Below, piece after piece: positions 17,919-27,962 of a stretch of DNA of 64,000 nt. This stretch comes from Burkholderiaceae bacterium (GTDB lineage Bacteria; Pseudomonadota; Gammaproteobacteria; Burkholderiales; Burkholderiaceae_C). The first letter of the stretch is position 1. Every line of letters begins with the position of its first letter. The translations under genes were made by a program, and so were the position numbers. The stretch lies in NCBI GenBank assembly GCA_017992055.1, contig JAGOPK010000010.1:44559-108558 (forward strand). Direction: 5' to 3'. Below the pieces are notes generated by a model, which made no database searches, was not told where the DNA came from, and was given only the letters and a program-made list of their open reading frames with translations.

Positions 17919-19265
17919 ATGCCCGTCCAAGACCCCAACCCCACCCACTTCCCGCCCGGCTTTCGCTGGGGCGTGGCCACCAGTTCGTTCCAGATCGAGG
18001 GCGCGGCCCGCGACGACGGCAAGGGCGAGTCGATCTGGGACCGCTTCTGCCGCCAGCCCGGCGCCATCCTCGATGCCAGCAACGGCGACATCGCCTGCGA
18101 CCACTACCACCGCCTGGAGGCCGATCTCGACCTGATCGCCAGCCTGGGCGTGGACTGCTACCGCTTCAGCATCAGCTGGCCGCGCGTGCAGCCCGACGGC
18201 CAGGGTGCATGGAACGAGGCCGGCCTGGCCTTCTACGACCGCCTGGTCGACGGCCTGGCCGCACGGGGCATCCAGGCCTTTGTCACGCTGTACCACTGGG
18301 ATCTGCCGCAGGCCCTGCAGGACCGCGGCGGCTGGGCGCACCGCGACACCGTGCACCACTTCGTCGAGTACGCCCGTGTCATGCAGCGCCGCCTGGGCGA
18401 CCGCGTGGCGGCCATCACCACGCACAACGAGCCCTGGGTCATCGCCACGCTGGGCCACGAGGTCGGCCAGCTGGCGCCGGGCCTGCGCAACCGCGCCATC
18501 GCCGCCCAGGTCTCGCACCACCTGCTGCTCAGCCACGGCCTGGCCCAGCAGGCGCTGCGCGCCGACGGCTGCCAGCTGCCACTGGGCATCGTGCTGAACC
18601 TGTCGCCCACCGAGGCCGCCAGCGCCGACGCCGCCGACCAGGCCCGCGCGCGGCTGGAAGACGGCAAGCTGCTGCGCTGGTATGCCGATCCGCTGTTCGG
18701 CCGCGGCTATCCGCAGGATGTGTGGGACGACCTGGGCGCCGACGCACCGCGCATCGAGTCCGGCGACCTCCAGGCCATCGCCTCGCCACTGGACTATCTG
18801 GGCATCAACTACTACACACGCAACGTGTTCAACGCCCAGGGACCGGTGGATGCCGCGGCCCAGGGCAAACCGGTCAGCGAGATGGGCTGGGAGATCCATG
18901 CGCCCAGCCTGACCGCGTTGCTGACCCGGCTGCACCACGACTACCCGCTGCCGCCGGTCTACATCACCGAGAACGGTGGCGCTTTCGCCGACCCGGTGCA
19001 GGCCGACGGCCGCGTGCACGACGCAGACCGCAGCGACTATCTGCGCGGCCACATCGCCGCCGTGACCGACGCGCTGCGCCAGGGCGTGCCCATGGCCGGC
19101 TACATGGTGTGGAGCCTGATGGACAACTTCGAGTGGTCCTTCGGCTATGCCAAGCGCTTTGGCATCGTGCACGTCGACTATGCAACGCTGGAACGCACGC
19201 CCAAGCACAGCGCGCTGTGGTACCGCGACTTCGTCGCCCGCTGCCGCGCGGCACGGCAGTCTTGA
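17919..19265 (+). CDS. bgl: GH1 beta-glucosidase
   Basis: The 448-residue enzyme hydrolyses beta-glucosides such as cellobiose and has no signal peptide, so it acts in the cytoplasm. Family 1 features are the N-terminal FRWGVATSSFQIEGA, the acid/base Glu171 in HNEPW, and the nucleophile Glu351 in YITENGG. Also visible are SWPR (86-89) and the aglycone/glucose-binding LMDNFEWSFGY. Length matches family members of 440-460 residues. It would feed free glucose to the adjacent glucokinases. No beta-glucoside transporter is seen in the window. Confidence 0.93.
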   Translation: MPVQDPNPTHFPPGFRWGVATSSFQIEGAARDDGKGESIWDRFCRQPGAILDASNGDIACDHYHRLEADLDLIASLGVDCYRFSISWPRVQPDGQGAWNEAGLAFYDRLVDGLAARGIQAFVTLYHWDLPQALQDRGGWAHRDTVHHFVEYARVMQRRLGDRVAAITTHNEPWVIATLGHEVGQLAPGLRNRAIAAQVSHHLLLSHGLAQQALRADGCQLPLGIVLNLSPTEAASADAADQARARLEDGKLLRWYADPLFGRGYPQDVWDDLGADAPRIESGDLQAIASPLDYLGINYYTRNVFNAQGPVDAAAQGKPVSEMGWEIHAPSLTALLTRLHHDYPLPPVYITENGGAFADPVQADGRVHDADRSDYLRGHIAAVTDALRQGVPMAGYMVWSLMDNFEWSFGYAKRFGIVHVDYATLERTPKHSALWYRDFVARCRAARQS

Positions 19266-19299
19266 GCGCAGGCCCGGGATTCCCTGGGCCCGGAAAGCG

Positions 19300-19326
19300 A
19301 AAGGCCCGCACGAGGCGGGCCTTTCA
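19300..19326. terminator. bidirectional terminator between bgl and tRNA-fMet
   Basis: AAAGGCCCGC, a five-base loop, GCGGGCCTTT forms a ten-pair hairpin with A and T flanks on opposite sides. It can therefore end the beta-glucosidase transcript on the plus strand and the tRNA transcript on the minus strand. Confidence 0.8.
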
Positions 19327-19334
19327 TTCGATCT

Positions 19335-19411
<77 letters not shown>

Positions 19412-19423
19412 ACTGAAGCTAGC

Positions 19424-19452
19424 AGTATAGCAAGGAATTGCTCAACTGCCAA
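19424..19452 (-). promoter_or_regulatory. tRNA-fMet promoter
   Basis: On the minus strand TTGGCA (19452-19447), a 17-bp spacer and TATACT (19429-19424) form a near-consensus sigma-70 promoter about 13 bases upstream of the tRNA. Confidence 0.8.
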
Positions 19453-19479
19453 GGCGCGTTGCAAAAACTTCGCTTGGGA

Positions 19480-21315
19480 TCACAGGCCGGCCTGGCCCAG
19501 GGTGCGCGCAAAGCGGCGGGCGTCCTGGAAACCGATGACGCGGGCCTGGGCGATCTCCTGCGAGCGGGCATCGAAGAACAGCGTGCCCGGCGGCCCGAAC
19601 AACTGGAAGCGGCGCAGCAGCGCGCGCTGGTCCTCGGTGTTGGCCGTGACGTCGGCCTTGATCAGCACCGCGGCCTGCAGGCGTGCCGCGATCTCCGGAT
19701 CGCTGAAGGTGAAGCGCTCCATCTCCTTGCAGGACACGCACCAATCGGCATAGAAGTCGAGCATCAGCGGCCGGCCGGCGGCGCTGCGCAAGGCCTCGTC
19801 GAACTCGGCGCTGCTGTGCACGACGCGAAAGTTGGCGGCGCCCTGCCCGGCCTGCGCCGCATCGGCGGCCACCAGATGCGCCAGCGGCTTGAGCGGATCA
19901 CGCCCGCCGGAACCGGCCGCCACCATCAGCATCGCCCCCCAGACCAGGGCGGCCAGGCCCAGTGCGCGGCCCAGGCCGTCGCGCAGCGCATGGCGGTGCA
20001 TGGGCTGGCCGGAGAAGGGCCGCAGCATGAAGCCGGCCAGCAGCAGCAGCAGGCCCCAGCCGGCCATGCTAAGGGCCACCGGCAGCACCGGCTGGGCCAC
20101 CCACAGGGCCACGGCCAGCATCAGCACGCCGAACAGGCGCTTGATGCCCTGCATCCACACGCCGGCCCGCGGCAGCCAGCGTCCGGCCGAAGCCCCCAGC
20201 AGCAGCAGCGGCACGCTCATGCCGACCGACAGCGCAAACAGGGCCGCCCCGCCCAGCACCACATCACGGCTCTGGCTGATGAACAACAGCGCGCCGGCCA
20301 GCGGTGCGCTGACGCAGGGGCTGACGATCAGCGCCGACACGCCGCCCATCATGAACACGCCCAGCAGCCGCCCGGCACGCTGGCGATTGCACTGTTCCGA
20401 CAGTCGCGTGGTCAGGCCCGACGGCAGGCGCAGGTCGTAGACATCGAACATGGCCAGCGACAGCAGCACCAGCATGGCGGCAAAGGCGAACAGCACGGCC
20501 GGCGTCTGCAGCGCGGCGCCCAGGCCCTCGCCGGCCAGTCCGGCGGCCACGCCCAGCACCGTGTACACCAGGGCCATGCCCAGCGAATAACTGCCGGCCA
20601 GCGCCAGGCCGCGCAGGCGCGAGCCGCCGCCGCCCTCGTCCTGGGCGCCCACGATCAGCGACGACAGAATCGGCAGCATCGGCAGCACGCAGGGCGTCAG
20701 GCTCAGCAACAGGCCCAGCCCAAGGAACACGCCGATCACCGGCAGCAGGCGGCCGTCCTGCAGCACCTGGCCGATGCGCCCGCTGTCCAGCCACGAGCCG
20801 CCCGCTTCGCCGCCGGCCCGGCCCGGCGCTGCAGCCGCCGCAGCGGATACGGGCATTGCCCCCGTCTGCGACGGGTCCAGCTTCAGCGCCGTGGTCATCG
20901 GCGGATAGCACAGGCCGGCATCGGCGCAGCCCTGGGTCACGATCCGCAGCGTGAACGGCCCGGCCAGCTGGCTGACCGGCAGGCCCATGCGCAGTTCACC
21001 GCGGTAGGTCTCGACGTTCTTGCCGAAGTTCTCGTCGTACTTGACGGTGCCGGCAGGCACCTCGGCCGAGCCCACGCTGGCGCCCTGGGCGCTGAAGTTC
21101 AGCGGCTCGCGGTACAGGTAGTAGTTGGGTGCGATGCGCACCAGCACTTCCACGCGGTCTGGCGTGGCCATGCGCGCCGAGACCTGGAAGGCCTGCTCCG
21201 GCGGCAGAAAGTCCTCGGCCGCCTGGGCCAGCCGCAGCATCAGCAGGCCGCAGAGCAGCAGGCCGCACACCAGCCAGCGCTGGAGGCAGGAGAGGTTGGG
21301 GCGGCGTGAGGTCAT
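19480..21315 (-). CDS. dsbD: thiol:disulfide interchange protein DsbD
   Basis: DsbD passes electrons from cytoplasmic thioredoxin across the inner membrane to periplasmic DsbC and CcmG. The 611-residue product has a signal sequence and an N-terminal immunoglobulin-like domain with the cysteine pair CADAGLC. Eight or so membrane segments follow, with the two transport cysteines in SLTPCVLP and SPCVSAP, then a C-terminal thioredoxin-like domain with ADWCVSCKEME. The ATG at 21315 gives a normal signal peptide; the frame extending to 21453 crosses the rplQ terminator. It is slightly longer than E. coli DsbD. Confidence 0.94.
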   Translation of the reverse strand: MTSRRPNLSCLQRWLVCGLLLCGLLMLRLAQAAEDFLPPEQAFQVSARMATPDRVEVLVRIAPNYYLYREPLNFSAQGASVGSAEVPAGTVKYDENFGKNVETYRGELRMGLPVSQLAGPFTLRIVTQGCADAGLCYPPMTTALKLDPSQTGAMPVSAAAAAAPGRAGGEAGGSWLDSGRIGQVLQDGRLLPVIGVFLGLGLLLSLTPCVLPMLPILSSLIVGAQDEGGGGSRLRGLALAGSYSLGMALVYTVLGVAAGLAGEGLGAALQTPAVLFAFAAMLVLLSLAMFDVYDLRLPSGLTTRLSEQCNRQRAGRLLGVFMMGGVSALIVSPCVSAPLAGALLFISQSRDVVLGGAALFALSVGMSVPLLLLGASAGRWLPRAGVWMQGIKRLFGVLMLAVALWVAQPVLPVALSMAGWGLLLLLAGFMLRPFSGQPMHRHALRDGLGRALGLAALVWGAMLMVAAGSGGRDPLKPLAHLVAADAAQAGQGAANFRVVHSSAEFDEALRSAAGRPLMLDFYADWCVSCKEMERFTFSDPEIAARLQAAVLIKADVTANTEDQRALLRRFQLFGPPGTLFFDARSQEIAQARVIGFQDARRFARTLGQAGL

Positions 21316-21393
21316 CGGGGGTGGATTCTCACGCGGATACCGAGGTTCCAGGGCGGCTGAGGTCAAGGCCGCCGCGAAACCGCGGCGGCCATG

Positions 21394-21421
21394 AAAAAAG
21401 GCCAGCGCATGGCTGGCCTTT
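21394..21421 (-). terminator. rplQ (alpha operon) terminator
   Basis: On the minus strand AAAGGCCAGC, five bases, GCTGGCCTTT is followed by a run of T. This is an intrinsic terminator 39 bases after the rplQ stop and marks the end of the ribosomal block. Confidence 0.9.
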
Positions 21422-21459
21422 CTGCTGCGGGCGGGCGGCATGGGCCGACCCACCGGGCA

Positions 21460-21858
21460 TCACTCGCCCTGGGCTTCGCCGGCGTCGGCCGCGGCCGGCT
21501 CGGCGCGGTCGACCAGCTCGACAAAGGCCATCGGCGCGTTGTCGCCGACGCGGAAGCCCATCTTCAGGATGCGCGTGTAGCCGCCCGGACGGGTGGCGAA
21601 GCGCGGGCCCAGGTCGCCGAACAGCTTGACCACGGCATCGCGGTCGCGCAGGCGCGAGAAGGCCAGGCGCTTGTTGGCCAGCGTGGGCTCCTTGCCCAGC
21701 GTGATCAGCGGCTCGACGACGCGGCGCAGTTCCTTGGCCTTGGGCACGGTGGTCTTGATCGCCTCGTGGGTGATCAGCGACACACACATGTTGCGCAGCA
21801 TCGCCTGGCGGTGCTCGCTGGTGCGGTTGAGTTTGCGAAGACCGTGACGGTGACGCAT
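21460..21858 (-). CDS. rplQ: 50S ribosomal protein L17
   Basis: L17 sits near the peptide exit tunnel of the large subunit. The 132 residues begin [20 protein letters not shown], the invariant family start, and include [15 protein letters not shown]. The last 15 residues form an acidic Ala/Glu tail beyond the E. coli end. It is the last gene of the alpha operon, directly behind rpoA and followed by a strong terminator. Confidence 0.97.
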   Translation of the reverse strand: MRHRHGLRKLNRTSEHRQAMLRNMCVSLITHEAIKTTVPKAKELRRVVEPLITLGKEPTLANKRLAFSRLRDRDAVVKLFGDLGPRFATRPGGYTRILKMGFRVGDNAPMAFVELVDRAEPAAADAGEAQGE

Positions 21859-21960
21859 GGTGCTTTCCTTTCGTTATCGAACCCCGGCCGGATCAGGTAC
21901 CGGGGCGTGCACACGGGCGCTTCTGACGAGCGCCCTTCGGGGAAGGACGGCGCTGAAGGA

Positions 21961-22956
21961 TCAGCGCTTGTCCAGGTTCTGCGGCGGCCAGTTTTCCAGA
22001 CGCGAGCCCAGGGTCAGGCCGCGCGAAGCCAGCACTTCCTTGATCTCGTTGAGCGACTTGCGGCCCAGGTTCGGGGTCTTCAGCAGCTCGGTCTCGGTGC
22101 GCTGGATCAGGTCGCCGATGTAGTAGATGTTCTCGGCCTTCAGGCAGTTGGCCGAGCGCACCGTCAGCTCCAGCTCGTCCACCGGACGCAGCAGGATCGG
22201 ATCGACATGCGTGTCCTTGCCGGCGGCCATGCTGCCGCGCTCGCCCACCGGCAGATCGCCCGGCTCGATGCCGGTGAACACCACCAGCTGGTCGACCAGG
22301 ATCTTGGCCGAGGCGCGGATGGCTTCTTCAGGCGTCACCGCACCGTTGGTCTCGATCTCCATGACCAGCTTGTCCAGGTCGGTGCGCTGCTCGACGCGGG
22401 CGTTCTCGACCGCGTAGCTGACGCGCTTGACCGGCGAGAACGAGGCATCCAGCACGATGCGGCCGATGGACTTGGTCGGCTCGTCGCCATAGCGGCGCAG
22501 GTTGCCCGGCACATAGCCGCGGCCCTTCTCGACCTTGATCTGCATGTCCAGCTTGCCACCCTGGGCCAGGTGGGCGATGACATGCTCGGGATTGATGATC
22601 TCGACGTCGTGCGGGACCTGGATGTCGCCGGCCGTGACCGGGCCTTCGCCTTCCTTGCGCACCACCAGCGTGACTTCGTCGCGGTTGTGCAGGCGGAACA
22701 CCACGCCCTTCAGGTTCAGCAGGATGTGCACCACGTCTTCGGCCACGCCGTCGACGGTGGAGTACTCATGCAGCACGCCGGCGATCGTGACCTCGGTCGG
22801 CGCGTAACCCACCATCGACGACAGCAGCACGCGCCGCAGCGCATTGCCCAGCGTGTGGCCGTAGCCCCGCTCGAACGGCTCGAGGGTGACCTTGGCGCGG
22901 TGGTTGCCCAGGGGCTCCACATTGATGGCTTTGGGTTTCAGCAGATTGGTTTGCAT
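21961..22956 (-). CDS. rpoA: RNA polymerase alpha subunit
   Basis: The 331-residue alpha subunit forms the dimer on which beta and beta-prime assemble, and its C-terminal domain contacts UP elements and activators. The N-terminal domain shows [18 protein letters not shown] (about 36-53). The C-terminal domain carries the two helix-hairpin-helix parts, with [18 protein letters not shown] and [16 protein letters not shown]. It lies between rpsD and rplQ as usual, with about 100 bases to rplQ and 161 to rpsD, the latter GC-rich with small hairpins. Confidence 0.98.
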   Translation of the reverse strand: MQTNLLKPKAINVEPLGNHRAKVTLEPFERGYGHTLGNALRRVLLSSMVGYAPTEVTIAGVLHEYSTVDGVAEDVVHILLNLKGVVFRLHNRDEVTLVVRKEGEGPVTAGDIQVPHDVEIINPEHVIAHLAQGGKLDMQIKVEKGRGYVPGNLRRYGDEPTKSIGRIVLDASFSPVKRVSYAVENARVEQRTDLDKLVMEIETNGAVTPEEAIRASAKILVDQLVVFTGIEPGDLPVGERGSMAAGKDTHVDPILLRPVDELELTVRSANCLKAENIYYIGDLIQRTETELLKTPNLGRKSLNEIKEVLASRGLTLGSRLENWPPQNLDKR

Positions 22957-23117
22957 CGAGTCCTGTTCCTCTCAATACCCTCGGCTCGTTACACCGATAA
23001 GGCTGGCGGACCATGCCGGGCAGCTTTGTGGCGCGCACCAGGCCCGGCGGCCGGAACGCGTCTGGCCGGGCCACGGCACCGGCGCGATGCGCCGGGCGCC
23101 CTGGCCCGTCCATTGGC

Positions 23118-23741
23118 TTAGCGCGAGTACAACTCGACGATCAGCGATTCGTTGATCTCGGCGCCGAACTGGTCGCGGTCAGGAACCTTCTTGAAGGTGC
23201 CTTCCAGCTTGGTGGCGTCCACCGCCACCCAGTCGGGCATGCCGATCGACTCGGCCAGCTTCACCGCATCGGTGATGCGCAGCTGCTTCTTGGCCTTTTC
23301 GCGCACGGCCACCACGTCGCCGGCCTTGACCAGGTAGGACGGGATGTTGACCGACTTGCCGTTGACCAGGATGGCCTGGTGCGACACCAGCTGGCGCGCC
23401 TCGGCACGGGTGGAACCGAAGCCCATGCGATAGACCACGTTGTCCAGGCGCGATTCCAGCAGCGACAGCAGGTTGGCGCCGGTGTTGCCCTTGCGGCGCT
23501 CGGCCTCGGCGAAGTAGCGGCGGAACTGGCGCTCCAGCACGCCGTACATGCGCTTGACCTTCTGCTTCTCGCGCAGCTGGATGCCGAAGTCGGAGGTGCG
23601 CGAGCCGGAGGTGCGGCCATGCTGGCCGGGCTTGCTGTCGAACTTGGCCTTGTCGCTGATGGCGCGGCGGGCGCTCTTCAGGAACAGGTCGGTGCCTTCA
23701 CGGCGGGACAGTTTGGCCTTGGGGCCGAGGTAACGTGCCAC
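23118..23741 (-). CDS. rpsD: 30S ribosomal protein S4
   Basis: S4 starts assembly of the small subunit body and represses its own operon in E. coli. The 207 residues match E. coli length (206). They start [19 protein letters not shown] and contain the S4 RNA-binding domain ([28 protein letters not shown]). Cysteines of the zinc form are absent from the N-terminus. It is preceded by an unusually long 231-base gap with its own TATAAT box and a large hairpin. Confidence 0.97.
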   Translation of the reverse strand: MARYLGPKAKLSRREGTDLFLKSARRAISDKAKFDSKPGQHGRTSGSRTSDFGIQLREKQKVKRMYGVLERQFRRYFAEAERRKGNTGANLLSLLESRLDNVVYRMGFGSTRAEARQLVSHQAILVNGKSVNIPSYLVKAGDVVAVREKAKKQLRITDAVKLAESIGMPDWVAVDATKLEGTFKKVPDRDQFGAEINESLIVELYSR

Positions 23742-23870
23742 GTTGAGTCCTTGTGGAATGTCTGACGCGAGGCGGTGTCGCGCGAGTCTGGTTCGGTGCC
23801 GGAAGAAACTCCGGCCGATCCGGCCCAGACGGTGGGCTTGAACGGGGGAAACGCATCCCCCAACAAAATC

Positions 23871-23898
23871 GCCGGCAGGTGCAGCAGCACCCGCCGGC
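23871..23898 (-). terminator. attenuator-like hairpin in the rpsD leader
   Basis: On the minus strand GCCGGC-G-GGTGC, a four-base loop, GCACC-T-GCCGGC is followed by GATTTTGTT. The T-rich tail after a stable stem resembles a terminator placed between a promoter and rpsD. It may attenuate rpsD-rpoA-rplQ or end an upstream transcript. Confidence 0.5.
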
Positions 23899-23914
23899 AG
23901 CAGGAAAACTCGCG

Positions 23915-23920
23915 ATTATA
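23915..23920 (-). promoter_or_regulatory. -10 box for rpsD-rpoA-rplQ
   Basis: A perfect TATAAT lies on the minus strand in the rpsK-rpsD gap. No good TTGACA-like hexamer is found at 16-18 bases, so the promoter call rests on the -10 box and the context. Confidence 0.45.
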
Positions 23921-23972
23921 GCGACTCAGGAACCATGCCCTGCGCCGCCCACGCCGAGCCGAGCAAGCAGGC

Positions 23973-24377
23973 TCAGATGCGGCGGCGCTTCTGCGGCCGG
24001 CAGCCGTTGTGCGGCACGGGCGTCACGTCGCTGATCGAGTTGATGCGGATGCCCAGCGCGGCCAGGGCGCGCACCGAGGATTCGCGGCCGGGGCCCGGGC
24101 CCTTGATGCGCACGTCCAGGTTCTTGATGCCCTGTTCCTGCGCGGCGCGGCCGGCCACTTCGGCGGCCACCTGGGCGGCAAACGGCGTCGACTTGCGCGA
24201 ACCCTTGAAGCCCTGGCCACCCGACGAGGCCCAGGACAGCGCGCCGCCCTGGCGATCGGTGATGGTGATGATGGTGTTGTTGAACGAGGCATGCACGTGA
24301 GCGATGCCGTCCGCGACGTTCTTGCGGACCTTCTTGCTCACGCGGCGTGCCGCGTTGTTGGCAGGTGCTTTGGCCAT
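23973..24377 (-). CDS. rpsK: 30S ribosomal protein S11
   Basis: S11 lies on the small-subunit platform near the E site. The product has 134 residues against 129 in E. coli and shows [21 protein letters not shown] and the terminal [15 protein letters not shown]. It follows rpsM by 26 bases in the alpha operon. Confidence 0.97.
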   Translation of the reverse strand: MAKAPANNAARRVSKKVRKNVADGIAHVHASFNNTIITITDRQGGALSWASSGGQGFKGSRKSTPFAAQVAAEVAGRAAQEQGIKNLDVRIKGPGPGRESSVRALAALGIRINSISDVTPVPHNGCRPQKRRRI

Positions 24378-24403
24378 GTCGTGTCTCGATCAGATTGCGG
24401 GGC

Positions 24404-24769
24404 TTACTTCTTCAGCGCAGCGGCGCCCTTGCGCGGACCCTTGCGGGTGCGGGCATTGGTGCGGGTGCGCTGGCCGCGCACCGGCAGGCCGCGGCGATGA
24501 CGGAAGCCGCGATAGCAGCCGAGGTCCATCAGCCGCTTGATGTTCATCGTGGTTTCGCGACGCAGGTCGCCCTCGATGGTCATCTTGTTGATCTCGTCGC
24601 GGATCTTCTCGAGTTCCGCGTCGCTCAGGTCCTTGACCTTCTTGGAGTAGGCCACGCCCACCGCGTCGCAGATCTTCTGCGCGGTCGAGCGACCGATGCC
24701 GTAGATCGAGGTCAGACCGATCTCGGTGTGCTTGTGCGGCGGGACGTTAATGCCGGCGATACGTGCCAT
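24404..24769 (-). CDS. rpsM: 30S ribosomal protein S13
   Basis: S13 contacts the large subunit and the P-site tRNA from the head of the 30S particle. The 121 residues start [14 protein letters not shown] and end with the basic tail [18 protein letters not shown]. It opens the alpha operon proper, 55 bases after rpmJ. Confidence 0.97.
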   Translation of the reverse strand: MARIAGINVPPHKHTEIGLTSIYGIGRSTAQKICDAVGVAYSKKVKDLSDAELEKIRDEINKMTIEGDLRRETTMNIKRLMDLGCYRGFRHRRGLPVRGQRTRTNARTRKGPRKGAAALKK

Positions 24770-24824
24770 GGTGCTTCTATCCTTGGGTTGCGTTCAACGC
24801 GTGTGTTTCAGGCCACGCGAGGCA

Positions 24825-24938
24825 TCAGCCCTGGCGCTGCTTGTGGCGCGGATCGGTACAGATCACGCGCACCACACCCTTGCGGCGGATGATCTTGCAG
24901 TTGCGGCACATCTTCTTGACCGATGCAGAGACTTTCAT
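24825..24938 (-). CDS. rpmJ: 50S ribosomal protein L36
   Basis: This 37-residue protein is too short for many gene finders. Translation of the minus strand gives [20 protein letters not shown] and then [17 protein letters not shown]. Cys11, Cys14, Cys27 and His32 form the zinc-binding set, so it is the zinc-containing C+ form. AGGAGA lies just upstream of the ATG. It stands between secY and rpsM with no infA gene in between. Confidence 0.96.
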   Translation of the reverse strand: MKVSASVKKMCRNCKIIRRKGVVRVICTDPRHKQRQG

Positions 24939-25028
24939 CGTCTTCTCCTAAAGCGCCTGTACCGCATCCGGCATCGCAGGCGCGACTCTCGTCGCAGGCA
25001 GCGGGGCGGTCAGACCCCGTCCACCCGA

Positions 25029-26351
25029 TTAACTTGCCTTGAAGTTGGCCTTCTTCAGCAGGGATTCGTATTGCTGGCTCATCACGTAGCTCTGAACCTG
25101 GGCCCAGAAGTCCATCGTGACCACCACGATGATCAGCAGCGAGGTGCCGCCGAAATAGAACGGCACGTTGTACTTGAGCACCAGGAACTCGGGCAGCAGA
25201 CACACGGCGGTGATGTACACGGCGCCGGCCAGCGTCAAGCGACCGAGGATGCGGTCGATGTGCTTGGCGGTCTGCTCGCCCGGGCGGATGCCGGGGATGA
25301 AGGCGCCGCTCTTCTTCAGGTTGTCCGCGGTCTCACGGCTGTTGAACACCAGGGCCGTGTAGAAGAAGCAGAAGAACACGATCATCGCGGCATACAGCAT
25401 CACGTAGATCGGCTGACCCGGCGACAGCGCCGCCGAGGCGTCCTTCAACGCGCGGGTGAACCAGCCGTCGCCTTGACCCGTGGCGAACCAACCCACCACC
25501 GTGGCCGGCAGCAGGATGATCGACGAGGCGAAGATCGGCGGGATCACGCCAGACATGTTCAGCTTCAGCGGCAGGTGCGACGATTGACCGCCGTAGACCT
25601 TGTTGCCGACCTGGCGCTTGGCATAGTTGACCAGGATCTTGCGCTGACCGCGCTCGACGAACACCACCGCGAAGGTCACCAGCACCACCAGGGCGATGAT
25701 GAAGATCGACGCGAACGGGCTCATCGCACCGGTGCGCACCAGCTCGAACAGGCCGCCGATGGCACTCGGCAGGCCGGCGGCGATGCCGGCGAAGATCAGA
25801 ATCGAGATGCCGTTGCCCAGGCCACGCTCGGTGATCTGCTCACCCAGCCACATCAGGAACATCGTGCCAGCCGTCAGGCTGACCACGGTGGTGACGCGAA
25901 AGCCCACGCCCGGGTTCAGCACCAGGCCGGCCGAGCCTTCCAGCGCCAGCGCGATGCCCAGCGACTGGAAGATGGCCAGGCCCAGCGTGCCGTAGCGCGT
26001 GTACTGGGTGATCTTGCGACGACCGGCCTCGCCTTCCTTCTTCAGCGACTCCAGCGTGGGCACGACGTAGGTCATCAACTGCATGATGATCGACGCCGAG
26101 ATGTACGGCATGATGCCCAACGCGAACACGGTGAAGCGCGACAGTGCACCGCCCGAGAACATGTTGAACAGGCTCAGGATGCCGCCCTGCTGCCCCTTGA
26201 AGAGCTGCTGCAGCTGCGCCGGATCGATGCCCGGCACCGGGATGTGTGCCCCGATGCGGTAGACCACCAGCGCCAGCAGCAGAAAGACCAGCCGACGACG
26301 CAGGTCGCCGAACTTGCCGCTCTTGGCCAGCTGGTTTGCCGAAGTTGCCAA
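25029..26351 (-). CDS. secY: protein translocase channel subunit SecY
   Basis: SecY forms the ten-helix Sec channel in the inner membrane with SecE and SecG. The 440 residues match the 443 of E. coli. Visible are the first helix with [21 protein letters not shown], the plug region [18 protein letters not shown] and the YYTALVF-like helix region [20 protein letters not shown]. It is the usual last large gene of the spc operon, 32 bases after rplO. Confidence 0.98.
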   Translation of the reverse strand: MATSANQLAKSGKFGDLRRRLVFLLLALVVYRIGAHIPVPGIDPAQLQQLFKGQQGGILSLFNMFSGGALSRFTVFALGIMPYISASIIMQLMTYVVPTLESLKKEGEAGRRKITQYTRYGTLGLAIFQSLGIALALEGSAGLVLNPGVGFRVTTVVSLTAGTMFLMWLGEQITERGLGNGISILIFAGIAAGLPSAIGGLFELVRTGAMSPFASIFIIALVVLVTFAVVFVERGQRKILVNYAKRQVGNKVYGGQSSHLPLKLNMSGVIPPIFASSIILLPATVVGWFATGQGDGWFTRALKDASAALSPGQPIYVMLYAAMIVFFCFFYTALVFNSRETADNLKKSGAFIPGIRPGEQTAKHIDRILGRLTLAGAVYITAVCLLPEFLVLKYNVPFYFGGTSLLIIVVVTMDFWAQVQSYVMSQQYESLLKKANFKAS

Positions 26352-26383
26352 AGCTCGCGCCCTTGAAGCTGGAAGCGTTGGAA

Positions 26384-26815
26384 TCAGGCCAGCGAGCCGC
26401 CGGCGGCTTCGATCGCCGCCTTGGCTGCCGCCGTCGCGCCGATGCCCTTGAGCACCACCTTGCGCGTCAGTTCGCCGGTCTTGATGACCTTGACGTTCTT
26501 GATCAGCTCACCCACCAGGCCGGCGGCCTTCAGCGTCAGCAGATCAACCTCGTCCTGGCCCAGCTTCTCCAGGTCGCCCAGGGTCACTTCGCTGTTGAAC
26601 TTCAGCGACTGCGACTTGAAGCCACGCTTGGGCAGGCGACGCTGCAGCGGCATCTGGCCGCCTTCGAAGCCCACCTTGTGGTAGCCACCGGCGCGCGACT
26701 TCTGGCCCTTGTGGCCACGGCCGGCGGTCTTGCCCAGACCCGAGCCGATGCCACGACCGACGCGGCGACGCGCCTTCTTGGCGCCGTCGTTCGGCTTGAT
26801 GGTATTGAGTTGCAT
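26384..26815 (-). CDS. rplO: 50S ribosomal protein L15
   Basis: L15 is a late-assembly large-subunit protein. The product has 143 residues (E. coli 144), beginning [20 protein letters not shown] and including the glycine-rich [20 protein letters not shown] typical of the family. Confidence 0.97.
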   Translation of the reverse strand: MQLNTIKPNDGAKKARRRVGRGIGSGLGKTAGRGHKGQKSRAGGYHKVGFEGGQMPLQRRLPKRGFKSQSLKFNSEVTLGDLEKLGQDEVDLLTLKAAGLVGELIKNVKVIKTGELTRKVVLKGIGATAAAKAAIEAAGGSLA

Positions 26816-26843
26816 GTTTTCGGTCCTCGCGATGCGACGGTGC

Positions 26844-27026
26844 TTACAGCACCTGCACCAGGTACGAGATCTTGTTGATCATGCCGCGCACTGCGGGCGT
26901 GTCTTCCAGCTCGCTGACGCTGTTCATGCGGCGCAGGCCCAGGCCACGCACGGTGTCGCGGTGGGACTGCTTGCAGCCGATCGGGCTCTTGACGAGCTTG
27001 ACCTTCACGGTCTTCTTGTCCGACAT
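26844..27026 (-). CDS. rpmD: 50S ribosomal protein L30
   Basis: The 60-residue L30 shows [20 protein letters not shown] and [20 protein letters not shown], which are the family core. It lies between rpsE and rplO in the spc operon, with a 25-base gap after rpsE. Confidence 0.96.
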   Translation of the reverse strand: MSDKKTVKVKLVKSPIGCKQSHRDTVRGLGLRRMNSVSELEDTPAVRGMINKISYLVQVL

Positions 27027-27051
27027 GGGGTTCTCCGTCGTCTCGTGCCGT

Positions 27052-27570
27052 TCAGTTGAACAGCTCTTCGACCGTCTTGCCGCGCTTGGCGGCCACTTCG
27101 GCCGGGGTGGTCGAGCGCTTCAGTGCGTCCAGCGTGGCACGCACCATGTTGTACGGGTTGGTCGAACCCAGGCTCTTGGCGACGATGTCGGTGACACCCA
27201 TCACTTCGAACACCGCGCGCATCGGGCCGCCGGCGATGATGCCGGTACCGGCGGGCGCCGGAGCCAGCAGCACACGCGCCGCGCCATGCTGGCCGGTGAC
27301 GTTGTGATGCACGCTGCCATTGCGCAGCGCCACCTTGAACATGTTGCGGCGGGCCGACTCCATGGCCTTCTGCACCGACACCGGCACTTCCTTGGCCTTG
27401 CCCTTGCCCATGCCGATGCGGCCGTCGCCGTCACCCACCACCGTCAGCGCCGCGAAGCTGAGCGTGCGACCGCCCTTCACGACCTTGGTGACGCGGTTGA
27501 CCGCGATCATCTTTTCCTTCAGGCCGTCATCATTGGCTTCGGCCTGGGCGCGAGGTTGAAACTTTGCCAT
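27052..27570 (-). CDS. rpsE: 30S ribosomal protein S5
   Basis: S5 helps maintain decoding accuracy. The 172 residues contain the double-stranded RNA-binding part ([20 protein letters not shown]) and the loop [19 protein letters not shown]. coli S5 has 167 residues. It follows rplR by 20 bases. Confidence 0.97.
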   Translation of the reverse strand: MAKFQPRAQAEANDDGLKEKMIAVNRVTKVVKGGRTLSFAALTVVGDGDGRIGMGKGKAKEVPVSVQKAMESARRNMFKVALRNGSVHHNVTGQHGAARVLLAPAPAGTGIIAGGPMRAVFEVMGVTDIVAKSLGSTNPYNMVRATLDALKRSTTPAEVAAKRGKTVEELFN

Positions 27571-27590
27571 TTCAGTCTTCCTGTCTGCGC

Positions 27591-27953
27591 TCAGAACTGC
27601 AGGCCGGCTTCACGCGCGGCGTCTGCCAGTGCCTTGATGCGGCCGTGGTAGGCGAAGCCCGAGCGATCGAAGGCCACCTTCTCGATGCCGGCGGCCTTGG
27701 CCTTCTCGGCGATGCGCTTGCCCACCAGCGTGGCGGCGGCGACATTGCCACCCTTGTCCTTGCCGATCTGCTCGCGCACTTCCTTCTCGGCGGTCGAGGC
27801 CGAGGCCAGCACTTGCGTGCCGTCGCCGGACACCACGCTGGCGTAGATGTGCAGGTTCGAGCGGAAGACCGACAGACGCACCGCGCCTTGGTCGGCGATG
27901 CGGGCCCGGGTCTGGCGGGCGCGACGAATGCGCTGCTCTTTCTTGTTCAGCAT
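27591..27953 (-). CDS. rplR: 50S ribosomal protein L18
   Basis: L18 binds 5S rRNA in the central protuberance. The product has 120 residues, begins [19 protein letters not shown] and contains [16 protein letters not shown] and the terminal [20 protein letters not shown]. It sits nine bases behind rplF. Confidence 0.97.
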   Translation of the reverse strand: MLNKKEQRIRRARQTRARIADQGAVRLSVFRSNLHIYASVVSGDGTQVLASASTAEKEVREQIGKDKGGNVAAATLVGKRIAEKAKAAGIEKVAFDRSGFAYHGRIKALADAAREAGLQF

Positions 27954-27962
27954 GATCGCCCC

